Positions 53,276 to 62,676 are shown, counted from the first letter of the stretch. The stretch is 64,000 bases of DNA from Eubacteriaceae bacterium (GCA_021770095.1 JAETRQ010000005.1:124001-188000); one strand, 5' to 3'. Numbers and translations: made by a program. Notes: generated by a model not told the origin, from the sequence alone.

Positions 53276-54616
53276 TTATTCTCCTACTCCGAATAATGAG
53301 CCAAAGTCAAATTCTTCTCCGTTTATTTCCAAATCAGCAAGTTGTTCAGCAAGGGAAATGTTATAAAATCCGCTTACAAATGTTTCAAGTGCAATTTCTG
53401 TTTCTTCACCTGTGGTCATATTTTTTAGTTTGGCAGTTCCGCTTTCAACTTCGTCATCACCAATGACCATATTGAATTTTGCATTTAATTTGTCTGCATA
53501 TTTCATCTGAGCCCTTACCGAACGCTGGTTGAGATCCATAAGAGCGGCAAAACCTTCTGCTCGCATATCTTTGCAGATTTCAATTGATTTGAGAGTTGCT
53601 TTGTCACCAAGTGCAACAATAAATAAGTCAGGGGCATTTTCCTGTGGGAACGGACAATTCTGAGCTTCCATAAGCAGCATAAGTCTTTCAAGCCCCATTC
53701 CGAATCCGAGTGAAGGTGTGTCCTGACCGCCAAGTTCTTTTACAAGTCCGTCATATCTTCCGCCGCCGCATACTGTTCCTTGTGCACCGATTGAGTTTGA
53801 TACAAATTCAAAAACCGTTTTTGTATAATAGTCAAGCCCTCTTACAATCTTGGGGTTGATTGTATATTCAATATTCTGAACATCAAGATATTTTTGAACT
53901 TTGTCAAAATGGTCTTTACATTCGTCACAAAGATAGTCAATAACCACGGGTGCTCCTTTAGCAATTTCAGAGCACACCGGACTTTTACAGTCAAGAATAC
54001 GCATAGGATTTCTGTCAAGACGTTCCTGACAGGTAGGACAAAGATCCTCTCTTCTGGATTCGAAATATTCTTTGAGTGCTTTATGATATTCCGCACGGCA
54101 TGTAGGGCAGCCGATTGAATTTATTTCAAGACTCAAATCTTTGATTTCAAGTGTATCAAACAATGATTTTGCAAGTGCAATAATTTCTGCATCGGCAAGC
54201 GGAGACTTTGTACCAAAACATTCCACACCGAATTGGTGGAATTCTCTGAGTCTGCCTGCCTGAGGTTTTTCATATCTGTAACACGAAGTGATATAGCATA
54301 TTTTTTGCGGTAATGTTTCGTTGCAAAGTCCGTTTTCAAGATAAGAACGTACTGCTCCTGCAGTGCCTTCAGGGCGCAGTGTGATTGAACGTCCGCCTTT
54401 ATCATCAAATGTGTACATTTCTTTTTGTACGACATCTGTGGTGTCACCAACACCGCGCTGGAACAGTTCAGTATGCTCAAATACCGGTGTTCTGAGTTCT
54501 TTGTATCCGAACTTTTCTGCTATGTCAAGTGCAGTTGCTTCAATATATTGGTTTTTATGTACATCTTTTGGCAGCACATCTTTTGTACCTTTAATTGCTT
54601 TTGTAACAAGTGCCAT
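53276..54616 (-). CDS. hisS: Histidyl-tRNA synthetase
   Basis: Class II synthetase of 446 residues. KGTKDVLP at the start, motif 1 within IAEKFGYKELRTPVFEHTELF, motif 2 as YRYEKPQAGRLREFHQFGVECFG, the His-specific VRGLDYYTKTVFEF, GGGRYDGL, motif 3 as GFGMGLERLMLL, then an anticodon domain. It stands 5 bases before aspS. A 9-bp GC-rich hairpin (54661-54682) lies in the 83-base gap upstream. Confidence 0.96.
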   Translation of the reverse strand: MALVTKAIKGTKDVLPKDVHKNQYIEATALDIAEKFGYKELRTPVFEHTELFQRGVGDTTDVVQKEMYTFDDKGGRSITLRPEGTAGAVRSYLENGLCNETLPQKICYITSCYRYEKPQAGRLREFHQFGVECFGTKSPLADAEIIALAKSLFDTLEIKDLSLEINSIGCPTCRAEYHKALKEYFESRREDLCPTCQERLDRNPMRILDCKSPVCSEIAKGAPVVIDYLCDECKDHFDKVQKYLDVQNIEYTINPKIVRGLDYYTKTVFEFVSNSIGAQGTVCGGGRYDGLVKELGGQDTPSLGFGMGLERLMLLMEAQNCPFPQENAPDLFIVALGDKATLKSIEICKDMRAEGFAALMDLNQRSVRAQMKYADKLNAKFNMVIGDDEVESGTAKLKNMTTGEETEIALETFVSGFYNISLAEQLADLEINGEEFDFGSLFGVGE

Positions 54617-54660
54617 AATCGTCTCCTTAACTGTATATAAATACCTGATATAATTCGTAT

Positions 54661-54682
54661 GGCGGGATATATGTATCCCGCC
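54661..54682. terminator. Hairpin between mgsA and hisS
   Basis: GGCGGGATA/TATCCCGCC with a 4-base loop. In the direction of transcription (minus) no T-run follows, so it may act as a weak terminator, RNA-processing site or attenuator rather than a full stop; on the plus strand a T-rich tail is present but no plus-strand gene ends here. Confidence 0.5.
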
Positions 54683-54699
54683 GCTTTTATTTTTATAAC

Positions 54700-55113
54700 T
54701 TATGCCGGATTGTATCTTGGGTTAACAATCTCTCTCCATTCAAAATCGCCGCGTTCAACACCTCTGATAAGTGCTTCTGCAGTAGCAATGTTTGTTGCAA
54801 ACGGAATGTTATGAACGTCACAGAGTCTGAGCAAATCATTATCATTTGGTTCGTGCGGTTTTGGTGAAAGAGGATCACGGAAAAAGATTAACAAATCAAT
54901 TTCATTGCACGCAATTCGGCTGGCAATCTGCTGACCGCCGCCCTGACTTCCCGCAAGGAAACAGTTTATATTAAGTCCGGTTGCTTCTGATACAAGTTTA
55001 CCTGTTGTGCCTGTTGCACAAATATCGTGGCGGCTGATTATACCGCAGTATGCTATACAAAACTGGACTAAGAGTTCTTTTTTAGCGTCATGTGCAATTA
55101 ACGCAATGTTCAT
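54700..55113 (-). CDS. mgsA: Methylglyoxal synthase
   Basis: Converts dihydroxyacetone phosphate to methylglyoxal plus phosphate, a bypass of lower glycolysis. The 137 residues show [16 protein letters not shown] (phosphate loop), [13 protein letters not shown] and [37 protein letters not shown], with the catalytic Asp in NEIDLL and the FRDP motif. GGAGG lies before the ATG. In several Clostridia mgsA closes the mreBCD-pbp-minCDE-rodA cluster; here it follows pbp2 directly. Confidence 0.95.
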   Translation of the reverse strand: MNIALIAHDAKKELLVQFCIAYCGIISRHDICATGTTGKLVSEATGLNINCFLAGSQGGGQQIASRIACNEIDLLIFFRDPLSPKPHEPNDNDLLRLCDVHNIPFATNIATAEALIRGVERGDFEWREIVNPRYNPA

Positions 55114-55180
55114 AAGCCATCCTCCTTAAAAAGTATTTTTCAATATATTAACATAAAATTATATTCTGTTCAATATTTAT

Positions 55181-57232
55181 TTATAATAATGTTCCTGTCT
55201 TTTGGTTGGTTTTGGCATCGGTGTTGTTCTGATACCAATATTTTATAATTTCTGAAGTAATCTCAGCAGTCGATGTACCCGAACCTGCAAGTTCAACAGC
55301 TGATGATACTGCAATTTCCGGACTGGAATAAGGTGCATAGGTGATTAAGAAACCGTTATTTCTTTTTACACCGTTTACTATAACTTCCGATGTACCTGTT
55401 TTGCAGGCTACCTGTGTGTTCAGATTTTTGAATATCTCACTCGGACCTGCATCAGTAGCAACCATTCTCATACCGCTGTGAACATTATCAAGCGTAGTGT
55501 TGCTAAGTTCAACAGTTTCTTCAACTACTTTTGCTTTTTCATTAACAGCACCTGATGATGTTGATATGATTGCTTTTACAAAATGCATCTGGTATCTTGT
55601 TCCGCCGTTGGCAAGTGTTGAACAGTAATTTGCAAGCTGAAGGGGAGTGAATAAGTTATCACTCATACCGATAGCGGTAGTCATTGTGTCACCGATTCGC
55701 CACACGCCGCCTGCTTTTTCTCTGTTATCAGGTGATGAAAGATTACCTGACGCCTCTGCAATCTCAACTCCGGTTTTGGACCCTAAGCCGAAAGCCTCTG
55801 CATATTCGTCAATTTTATTTATACCTACGTCAAGTGCACAGTTATAAAAGAACATGTTGCATGAATCCCGCAGAGCTGTTCTTACATTTTCCCGTCCGTG
55901 CACATTTCCGTCCAGACATTTGAAAGGTTGTCCGAAAAATTCTTTTGTACCCTCACATTTATATAATGTGTCAGGGTTGATAACACCTGCCTCAAGTGTT
56001 GCACATGCGGTTACAGGTTTAAATGTAGAACCCGGTGCATATGTACCAAGTGCAAACCTGCTCCAAAGAGGATTTCTTGGGTTTTTTGACAATTCATCAT
56101 ATTTTTCATAATAATCATTTAAATCGTAAGTAGGATAGGATGCAGCGGCTAAAACTTCACCGTTATTGCAATCTTCAACCACAACTGCACCTGCCGATGA
56201 ATATGCATTGACAGAATCACAAACTTTTTTTAGTTGATTTTGTGCAAGGATTTGCAAGTCTCGGTCAATCGTAAGAACAATTGTATTCCCTTGCAGTGGT
56301 TTTTTTGTAACTTCTTCACTCACATTACCGTCTTTGTCAATTGTGATGGTGAGTTCACCGGGTACTCCTTTGAGTTCGCTCTCCATTGCCTGTTCAATAC
56401 CCGATTCACCTATTTGGTCAGTTATATTGTAGCCGTCATCCTTTTTTTCTTTATATTCTTCTGCGTTGATTTTTCTGACAGTGCCAAGGATGTGCGGAGC
56501 AACAGTTGAGTCAACATATTCACGATATGCAACAACTTTTACATCAGCACCGAGATATGTGTTTTTATCTTCTTTAATTTTTGCCACTGTCTCATCACTT
56601 ACGTCATCTGCAATGGTTACAGGGTTTTCGTAAGAAAACAGCAGTTTGGTCAGTTCGTATCTTATGTTTGCTATTTTCAGGGACATTTCTCTGTCATATC
56701 CCTCAATGCCGTATTTTTCAATTACTGCATCATAGCAGTTTTGTGCGGTAGCATATGGCTGAAGATTCAGCATATCTGCGCTTTTCATTGTGGCAATATC
56801 CTGTTCCTCGCCGTCAAAATATATATTTCCTGTGCTGTTGAATTTTAAAGGAAGATTGCTCACGAATTCTTCGCCGTTTTCTTCAAATAAATTTATGAGA
56901 TTATAAATGATTTTGTTTCTCTCTTCGTTATTTTCTGCAGAAGGGAAGTATACGGCATTCAAAACAATGGAGTTGCCGTGTCGGTTGGTAACAAGTGAAT
57001 TTCCGTTTCTGTCAACAATTTCACCGCGTGCTGCCTCAATCGGAACAATATATGTTTTGTCCGTGTTATTCTGCGCAGCATAAATTTCTTTATCTCTTAT
57101 CTGAATTTTGAACAACTCTGCAGCAAAACCGAATGTTACTGCGAGTACAAGAATCAATGCAATTATACTTCTGCTGCTTTTATATCTGCTTTTCACAGTA
57201 TCACTCCTTTGCTTTGTTGGTTTAAAAATCAA
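55181..57232 (-). CDS. Penicillin-binding protein 2 (elongasome transpeptidase)
   Basis: A class B PBP of 683 residues that cross-links lateral wall. One membrane segment (about 23-43), a PBP dimer domain (about 60-330; EAARGEIVDRNGN), and the transpeptidase with STFK (S-x-x-K, in YAPGSTFKPVTA), SCN (S-x-N, in RDSCNMFF) and KTG (in ACKTGTSEV). Its position directly after mreD identifies it as the elongation enzyme (MrdA/PbpA-like) rather than FtsI. The stop codon is 67 bases from mgsA. It overlaps mreD by 11 bases. Confidence 0.93.
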   Translation of the reverse strand: MIFKPTKQRSDTVKSRYKSSRSIIALILVLAVTFGFAAELFKIQIRDKEIYAAQNNTDKTYIVPIEAARGEIVDRNGNSLVTNRHGNSIVLNAVYFPSAENNEERNKIIYNLINLFEENGEEFVSNLPLKFNSTGNIYFDGEEQDIATMKSADMLNLQPYATAQNCYDAVIEKYGIEGYDREMSLKIANIRYELTKLLFSYENPVTIADDVSDETVAKIKEDKNTYLGADVKVVAYREYVDSTVAPHILGTVRKINAEEYKEKKDDGYNITDQIGESGIEQAMESELKGVPGELTITIDKDGNVSEEVTKKPLQGNTIVLTIDRDLQILAQNQLKKVCDSVNAYSSAGAVVVEDCNNGEVLAAASYPTYDLNDYYEKYDELSKNPRNPLWSRFALGTYAPGSTFKPVTACATLEAGVINPDTLYKCEGTKEFFGQPFKCLDGNVHGRENVRTALRDSCNMFFYNCALDVGINKIDEYAEAFGLGSKTGVEIAEASGNLSSPDNREKAGGVWRIGDTMTTAIGMSDNLFTPLQLANYCSTLANGGTRYQMHFVKAIISTSSGAVNEKAKVVEETVELSNTTLDNVHSGMRMVATDAGPSEIFKNLNTQVACKTGTSEVIVNGVKRNNGFLITYAPYSSPEIAVSSAVELAGSGTSTAEITSEIIKYWYQNNTDAKTNQKTGTLL

Positions 57233-57749
57233 GTTTTGGTGTATGGTTAAGTTTCTTTTTCAATTTATCAAGTATCAGCCACAGTATGGGTGATATAAGT
57301 GCTGTATATATTGCACATGGAAGATAAAATGTGAATATTGTTTTGCTGTCTCCTGTTCCTCTTATAACGATAAAGCACAGCCAATATATTATGCAGTAAA
57401 GTATTATCGTAAATACGGTCATAACCATATTTGTGATGAATGTATCACGTGCTATATAAGTGGTCAGAATGGATGCACAAAGGCAGAATACGGTTATGAA
57501 TATACAGTTGAAACCAAGATGGACAGCACCGCTCAAATCCCACAGCAGTCCTGCAAAAAGCCCGATTAAAGATGCTGACAAAATATTTTCTCCCATTGCA
57601 AAAATGATAGCAATAGGCAAAAGGATAAAACATCTTGCTCCGCCGATTTCAGGTAAAAGACCTGACACGTTTTGAAACAAATCAGCCAGTAAAATAATCG
57701 CAAAACAGCAGATGTATTTAATTGTCCTTTGTTTTTTTGTCAGTTCCAT
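57222..57749 (-). CDS. mreD: Rod-shape-determining protein MreD
   Basis: A 175-residue membrane protein with five or six helices, including the conserved LPI..FAMGE and FAGLLWDLSGAVHLGFNC motif (residues about 73-93), characteristic of MreD. The ATG at 57747-57749 begins 2 bases after the mreC stop; a GTG-type extension would lie within mreC. It links MreC and PBP2 in the elongasome. Confidence 0.9.
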   Translation of the reverse strand: MELTKKQRTIKYICCFAIILLADLFQNVSGLLPEIGGARCFILLPIAIIFAMGENILSASLIGLFAGLLWDLSGAVHLGFNCIFITVFCLCASILTTYIARDTFITNMVMTVFTIILYCIIYWLCFIVIRGTGDSKTIFTFYLPCAIYTALISPILWLILDKLKKKLNHTPKLDF

Positions 57750-57750
57750 T

Positions 57751-58596
57751 TTATTCTTCGCTTCCTGTGTTGTATCCTGTGAGGACAAGACAATAATCCA
57801 GTTTGTCGATTTCTACACCCGGTTGAATAAGTGCATAGGTCGAAATATTTGTCTCTTCATTGCTGATGTCTTTAACAGTCCCGATGATGATTCCCTTTGG
57901 CATGGTTGAACTGATTCCGGCAGTTGCAATGATTGAACCGTATGTAATTTTTGTTGCAGAGTCAAGATTTTCAAATTTGCACATTTTTTCTTTTGCGATT
58001 TCTGAATCTCCTGTGACATAACTGAGTTCTCTTGTGTTTATGTCATATGCAGACACACTGAAATCAGGATCGATAATTGAACTTACAATACTGTAAGTCG
58101 GGTATGCTTTTTTGATTACTCCAACAAGATATTTGCCGTAAAGTACAGGGTCTCCGTCTTTAATTCCGTTTGATGTTCCCTTGCTGATAGAGAATGAACA
58201 GTAAGGATAAGCACTGTCTCTGCCGATAACAGAAGATTGAATATACGTGAAATCAGGATTATCATTTTCCAGTTCCAATGCTTCTTTGTATAATTCATTC
58301 TGCGTTTTCAAATTGTTATAATCTGCAAGTTGGTCCTGAAGTTCACCTACCTGACCTTCAAGTTCTTCAATTCGTTTTTCATACTCCGCATTGCCTTTTG
58401 CACTATCGGTTATTTTATCAATTCCGTCTGACACTTTCCCTGCCACCCAGTGAGCAGGTGTGAATATGGTTCCGATAACTGTCGACTGGGCTGTTTCTCC
58501 GTGTCCGTTTGCGGCACATAAAAACATACCGACAAGCAACATTGCAATTATAACAACAATTAATTTGAAATGGCTGCTTTTAAAAAGGTCTTTCAT
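57751..58596 (-). CDS. mreC: Rod-shape-determining protein MreC
   Basis: A 281-residue protein: short cytoplasmic start, one membrane segment (about 11-30), a coiled coil (about 63-105; YEKRIEELEGQVGELQDQLADYNNLKTQNELYKEAL) and two beta domains with VIGRDSAYPYCSFSISKGTSNGIKDGDPVLY and LVGVIKKAYP. This is the MreC scaffold. It lies 1 base after mreB and 1 base before mreD. Confidence 0.94.
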   Translation of the reverse strand: MKDLFKSSHFKLIVVIIAMLLVGMFLCAANGHGETAQSTVIGTIFTPAHWVAGKVSDGIDKITDSAKGNAEYEKRIEELEGQVGELQDQLADYNNLKTQNELYKEALELENDNPDFTYIQSSVIGRDSAYPYCSFSISKGTSNGIKDGDPVLYGKYLVGVIKKAYPTYSIVSSIIDPDFSVSAYDINTRELSYVTGDSEIAKEKMCKFENLDSATKITYGSIIATAGISSTMPKGIIIGTVKDISNEETNISTYALIQPGVEIDKLDYCLVLTGYNTGSEE

Positions 58597-58597
58597 A

Positions 58598-59578
58598 TTA
58601 CCTTGCCCTTCTGAGTTTGATTGATGTTCCTATTGCTACACAATCCAGCGGATTTTCAGGGATATGTACAGCAATTTTCGTTTTTGATGAAATCAGTTCT
58701 GCAAGTCCGCGGAGTTGGCTTGTTCCGCCTGTTAAATAAATTCCCTTGTCAATAATATCGGCTGAAAGTTCAGGAAGCGTAATTTCAAGTACTTCGCATA
58801 TTGCGGATATAATTTCATTAACCGGCTGAGAAAGAATTTCGCGTACTTCCTGTGATGTGATTTCAATGCTCTTCGGAAGTCCGTTTGACAAGTTCCTTCC
58901 TCTCACTTCCATTGCACCTTCGCCGTCATAACTGCTTGCAGAACCGATTTTGAGTTTTATTTCTTCTGCTGTGTTTGTACCGATAAGAAGGTCATGCTCT
59001 TTTTTCATATAATTTATGATTGCTTCGTCGAGAGCATCTCCGCCGATTTTAATGCTTTTGCATGCGGCAATACCGCCAAGGCTGGTAACAGCAATGTCAC
59101 AAGTGCCTCCGCCAATATCAACTACCATAGAACCTGTTGCATCAAAAACAGGGAGTCCCACACCAAGTGCGGCAGCCATTGGTTCTGCAATCAATTCAAC
59201 ATCCTGTGCACCTGCTGAGCGGACAGCATCTTCTACTGCTCTTCTTTCAACTTCGGTGACATCACTCGGAATACTGATAACTACTCTGGTTCTTGTGAAA
59301 AGACTTCGTTTGCTTGAACGGTAAATGAAACTCCTGAGCATATCTGCTGTCATATCAAAGTCGGCAATTACACCGGATTGAAGCGGCTTAACTGCCACAA
59401 TAGAGCCCGGAGTTCTGCCAATCATCGCTTTTGCTTCGTCACCTGTTGCCAGAACTCTTTTTGTTTTGACATCAACTGCAACAACACTTGGCTCGCGGAT
59501 GATAACCCGTCCTTTTTTATCACAAATTATTGTATTTGATGTACCAAGATCAATACCTATATCTCTTGAAAATAACAT
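58598..59578 (-). CDS. mreB: Actin-like cell-shape protein MreB
   Basis: Bacterial actin of 326 residues. Phosphate-1 DLGTSNT (residues 10-16), the phosphate-2 region MVVDIGGGTCDIAV, the adenosine loop in LTGGTSQLRG, and the helical connect segment KPLQSGVIADFDMTADML. It directs lateral wall growth with MreC, MreD and PBP2, which follow in the same operon. Presence of the whole set suggests a rod or ovoid cell shape. Confidence 0.95.
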   Translation of the reverse strand: MLFSRDIGIDLGTSNTIICDKKGRVIIREPSVVAVDVKTKRVLATGDEAKAMIGRTPGSIVAVKPLQSGVIADFDMTADMLRSFIYRSSKRSLFTRTRVVISIPSDVTEVERRAVEDAVRSAGAQDVELIAEPMAAALGVGLPVFDATGSMVVDIGGGTCDIAVTSLGGIAACKSIKIGGDALDEAIINYMKKEHDLLIGTNTAEEIKLKIGSASSYDGEGAMEVRGRNLSNGLPKSIEITSQEVREILSQPVNEIISAICEVLEITLPELSADIIDKGIYLTGGTSQLRGLAELISSKTKIAVHIPENPLDCVAIGTSIKLRRAR

Positions 59579-59644
59579 ATATATCTCTCACTTTCAAAGA
59601 ATGACTTTTATAAATCTAAACATATCTCCATTTTAATTTATTAT

Positions 59645-59673
59645 ATTATATAATACAGTGTGAATTATAACAA
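59645..59673 (-). promoter_or_regulatory. Promoter of the mre operon
   Basis: TTGTTA (59668-59673), 17 bases, TATAAT (59645-59650) on the minus strand, 67 bases before mreB. Confidence 0.6.
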
Positions 59674-59726
59674 GTGTTAAATTTAAAATTAATAAAATAT
59701 TAAATTTAATTTTTTGGAAGTTAAGT

Positions 59727-59767
59727 AAAAAGATGCCTTGCACCTGATTCAGTGAAAGACATCTTTT
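59727..59767 (-). terminator. Terminator after the PdaA-like gene
   Basis: AAAAGATG...CATCTTTTT arms with an extended, partly paired middle (CACTGAATCAGGTG) and a T-tract on the minus strand. Confidence 0.75.
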
Positions 59768-59772
59768 ATTCT

Positions 59773-60639
59773 CTATATTTGGTCTGTGAATTCATAACCT
59801 TGATTTCTTACTTCATCAATCACATCTGCAAGTATTTCTGCATTCGTTTGGCTTACAGCGTGGAGCAGCATGATTTCACCATTATGAGTGTTTTCTGTTA
59901 TTGTTTTGAATGCTTCGTCAGGGCTGCCCGGATTTTGTGTATCCCAGTCGGCATATGCAAATGACCAGAAAATGCTTTTGTATCCCAGCTCATTGGCAAG
60001 TGCCAGAGTTTTTTCGCTGAATTCACCTTTTGGGAATCTGAATAATTTCATTCTGTATTTGAAATTTTCTTTCATATAGTTATCAAGGAATACGATTTCT
60101 TCAGTTGCGTCTTCTGTACTGACTTCGTCCAGTGTATAGTGACGATAGGTGTGATTTCCGATTGTGTGTCCTTCGTCAATCATACGCTCAATCAACTCCG
60201 GATTGTCTTTTACAAAATCATAGGTGACAAAGAAAATTGCTTTAACACTCTTTTCCTTCAATGTGTCTAAAATTGCAGGAGTATAGCCGTTTTCATATCC
60301 CTCGTCAAATGTCAGGCAAATATATTTTTCGTCATTCATAAGGAACTGAGCGTTCATATCTCCATACTTTTTTTGGAGTTCAAGCGGCTCTGTCGGCCGT
60401 TGATGATTTTCTGCTCTGCCGGGTCCCCAAACGATTTTTTCATTGCTGTAATTACTGAGGTTTACACCTGTAATAGCCAAAGTGGTCTGGGCAACATTGG
60501 TGTTTTTACTTGTGTTTTCGCTTGCACTTTCGCTTGTGCTTTGCGTATTTGGGTTTGTTGTTGCGTTTTCTTGTGTTTTATTTGCACTGCAGCCTGCAAG
60601 AAGTGCAACACATAAAACTGCTAAGATAATTTTTTTCAT
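59773..60639 (-). CDS. Polysaccharide deacetylase lipoprotein, PdaA-like
   Basis: A 288-residue lipoprotein (lipobox LLAG-C at residue 17) with a Ser/Thr/Asn-rich linker (residues 20-52) and an NodB-type deacetylase domain: TFDEGYENGY (metal-binding Asp), HTIGNHTYRH (the H-x-x-x-H pair) and FRFPKGEFSEK. The Y-E-N-G-Y version of motif 1 is that of PdaA, the muramic delta-lactam de-N-acetylase of spore cortex. Surface lipidation is unlike soluble PdaA, so a wall role in the vegetative cell or the forespore membrane is also possible. Confidence 0.82.
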   Translation of the reverse strand: MKKIILAVLCVALLAGCSANKTQENATTNPNTQSTSESASENTSKNTNVAQTTLAITGVNLSNYSNEKIVWGPGRAENHQRPTEPLELQKKYGDMNAQFLMNDEKYICLTFDEGYENGYTPAILDTLKEKSVKAIFFVTYDFVKDNPELIERMIDEGHTIGNHTYRHYTLDEVSTEDATEEIVFLDNYMKENFKYRMKLFRFPKGEFSEKTLALANELGYKSIFWSFAYADWDTQNPGSPDEAFKTITENTHNGEIMLLHAVSQTNAEILADVIDEVRNQGYEFTDQI

Positions 60640-60644
60640 AATAA

Positions 60645-60678
60645 AATCCCCCTTGACTTAGTTTTATCAAAGGGGATT
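60645..60678 (-). terminator. Hairpin covering the PdaA-like ribosome site
   Basis: The minus-strand message folds AATCCCCTT against AAGGGGGATT, the second arm being the GGGGGAT ribosome site of the PdaA-like gene and continuing into TTTTATT. It can act as terminator after mgtC and could also mask translation initiation when read through. Confidence 0.55.
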
Positions 60679-60694
60679 CTTTTATTTGTGGTAA

Positions 60695-61417
60695 TTAATT
60701 GTCTATTTTCCATCCGGCAGAAATTATGCCTTCTTCTTTTCCTATATGAGCAATAATACTTTCAACAATATCGTCATTTTTTTTGACTGTTGTTATGTAC
60801 GCCCTTATTTTTACATTTCCGTCATCGGAATCGTTGCTCTCAAGATTATGGAGCAGTACACCGTTTTTGTTCCTGATAATTTTGACTAAACAGGAACGCA
60901 CGTCACTTTCTGATTCTTCAGTGCATTTTATGGAAATTTTATACAGACATTCTACTTTTCTTTCTTTTTCTTTATCATATTGGGTTTTACTGTTAATAAA
61001 TGCAGAAAGAGGATGAAGAATAAGATGCAGAAAAACGATTGCCACTGCAACAATAATGGAGTATATGATATTCGGTAATGTGCATAATATACCGATAGCC
61101 GCAGTTGCCCAAATAGTAGCGGCTGTTGATAATCCTTTAATGTTTGTTCCGTCACGCAAAATCAAACCCGCACCAAGGAAACCGATTCCGCATACGATTT
61201 GTGCCGCAATACGGGTGACATCAACATTGTCTTGATTTGCTATATATGAAAAGGCTGAATAAGAATATGCACCAACACAGACAATTACATTGGTGAGTAT
61301 TCCTGCCTGATGTTTGGTCCACTGCCTTTCAAGACCGACAATAAAGCCGAGAACAATAGCGATTAAAAGTCTTAATGAAAAACCAAGGATAGTCGTAATA
61401 TCAAGTATTTCTGCCAT
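60695..61417 (-). CDS. MgtC/SapB family membrane protein
   Basis: A 240-residue protein with four or five membrane helices (about 10-27, 38-57, 64-84, 90-131) and a cytoplasmic ACT-like tail (about 150-235). The MgtC landmarks LRLLIAIVLGFIVGLERQ, RIAAQIVCGIGFLGAGLILR and GLSTAATIWATAAIG are all present. Members modulate Mg-dependent growth or ATP synthase. Its ATG overlaps the prfB stop by one base (TAATG), so it is translationally coupled to the release-factor gene. Confidence 0.9.
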   Translation of the reverse strand: MAEILDITTILGFSLRLLIAIVLGFIVGLERQWTKHQAGILTNVIVCVGAYSYSAFSYIANQDNVDVTRIAAQIVCGIGFLGAGLILRDGTNIKGLSTAATIWATAAIGILCTLPNIIYSIIVAVAIVFLHLILHPLSAFINSKTQYDKEKERKVECLYKISIKCTEESESDVRSCLVKIIRNKNGVLLHNLESNDSDDGNVKIRAYITTVKKNDDIVESIIAHIGKEEGIISAGWKIDN

Positions 61418-62538
61418 TATTGATTTTCAGCTCCCTCAACTGATTTTTGTTTTAAATAAGCATTGATAAATCCGTCAATCTCTCCGTCCATAACAGCAGT
61501 GATATTGCCCATTTCGAACGATGTTCTGTGGTCTTTTACCATTGTGTACGGCATGAAAACATAGGAACGTATCTGGCTGCCCCATGCAATTTCTTTTTGA
61601 TCACCTTTAATATCCTCAATTCGTTCGAGATTTTCTCTCTCTTTTATTTCAACAAGTTTTGATTTGAGCATTCTCATTGCGACTTCTCTGTTTTGATGCT
61701 GGCTTCTTTCAATCTGACATGATACAACAATGCCTGTCGGAATATGAGTAAGTCTGACAGCAGAAGATGTTTTGTTAACTTTCTGTCCTCCTGCACCTGA
61801 TGCTCTGTAGACATCCATTTTTATATCTTCTTCTCTTATTTCAACTTCAACATCATCATCGATTTCAGGCATAACTTCAAGTGATGCAAATGATGTGTGC
61901 CGTCTTCCTGATGAGTCAAACGGAGATACACGAACAAGTCGGTGGATGCCCATTTCTCCTTTTAAATATCCGTATGCATTTTCACCTTCGATGAGTATAG
62001 TAGCACTTTTAATTCCTGCAACATCACCGTCAAGATAATCGAGTGTAGACACTTTATAACCATGTCTTTCGCCCCAACGGTTATACATTCTGAACAGCAT
62101 TTCTGCCCAGTCTTGTGCCTCTGTACCGCCTGCACCTGCGTGGAAAGTGAGCAGAGCATTGTTATTGTCAAACTCACCGCTCAGAAGTGTTGATAAGGTG
62201 AGACTTTCGAGCCTTTTTTCAATGTTTTCAACTGATGCCGTGCAGTCTTCAAGAAGTTCTATGTCACCTTCTTCATCAGCAAGTTCGATCATAACGAGGG
62301 CATCATCAAAATCGTTTTTTACATTTTCATATGAAGCAACTTTTGCTTTTAATGAGCCGATTCTCTGCATGGTTTTCTGGCTGTTTTCCATATCGTCCCA
62401 AAAATCGGCGGCACTGCTGCGTTCTTCAAGTTCGGCAATTTCTTTTTTCAGCATATCAATTGCCAATGCTTCTTTTAAATTTTTAACTGTGTCTTCTGAT
62501 TCAAGAAGTCTGAATCGAAGTTCTTCATATTCAATCAT
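61417..62538 (-). CDS. prfB: Peptide chain release factor 2 encoded in one frame
   Basis: Class I release factor for UGA and UAA, 373 residues. The stop-recognition tripeptide SPF is in RVSPFDSSGRRHTSF and the peptidyl-hydrolase GGQ in GAGGQKVNKTSS. The N-terminus (residues 1-35; ...LKEALAIDMLKKEIAELE) is continuous. The internal UGA and the CUU-UGA-C slip site that most bacterial prfB genes carry at this place are missing, so translation needs no programmed frameshift and the usual autoregulation is lost. Confidence 0.94.
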   Translation of the reverse strand: MIEYEELRFRLLESEDTVKNLKEALAIDMLKKEIAELEERSSAADFWDDMENSQKTMQRIGSLKAKVASYENVKNDFDDALVMIELADEEGDIELLEDCTASVENIEKRLESLTLSTLLSGEFDNNNALLTFHAGAGGTEAQDWAEMLFRMYNRWGERHGYKVSTLDYLDGDVAGIKSATILIEGENAYGYLKGEMGIHRLVRVSPFDSSGRRHTSFASLEVMPEIDDDVEVEIREEDIKMDVYRASGAGGQKVNKTSSAVRLTHIPTGIVVSCQIERSQHQNREVAMRMLKSKLVEIKERENLERIEDIKGDQKEIAWGSQIRSYVFMPYTMVKDHRTSFEMGNITAVMDGEIDGFINAYLKQKSVEGAENQ

Positions 62539-62580
62539 AGTATTTCTCCAAGATATATATTTACTCTAGTATATTTATAT

Positions 62581-62609
62581 TATTATATACAAGTCTATAC
62601 TATATTTCA
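62581..62609 (-). promoter_or_regulatory. prfB promoter
   Basis: TTGAAA (62604-62609), 17 bases, TATAAT (62581-62586) on the minus strand. Confidence 0.65.
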
Positions 62610-62646
62610 AGTTTAAAAAATAGTTAACATTATTTTAATGAAAAGA

Positions 62647-62676
62647 TTGATTTATGACGTTATTATAATGTATAAT
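62647..62676 (+). promoter_or_regulatory. Promoter of the RING-like gene
   Basis: TTGATT (62647-62652), 18 bases, TATAAT (62671-62676), divergent from prfB. Confidence 0.55.
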
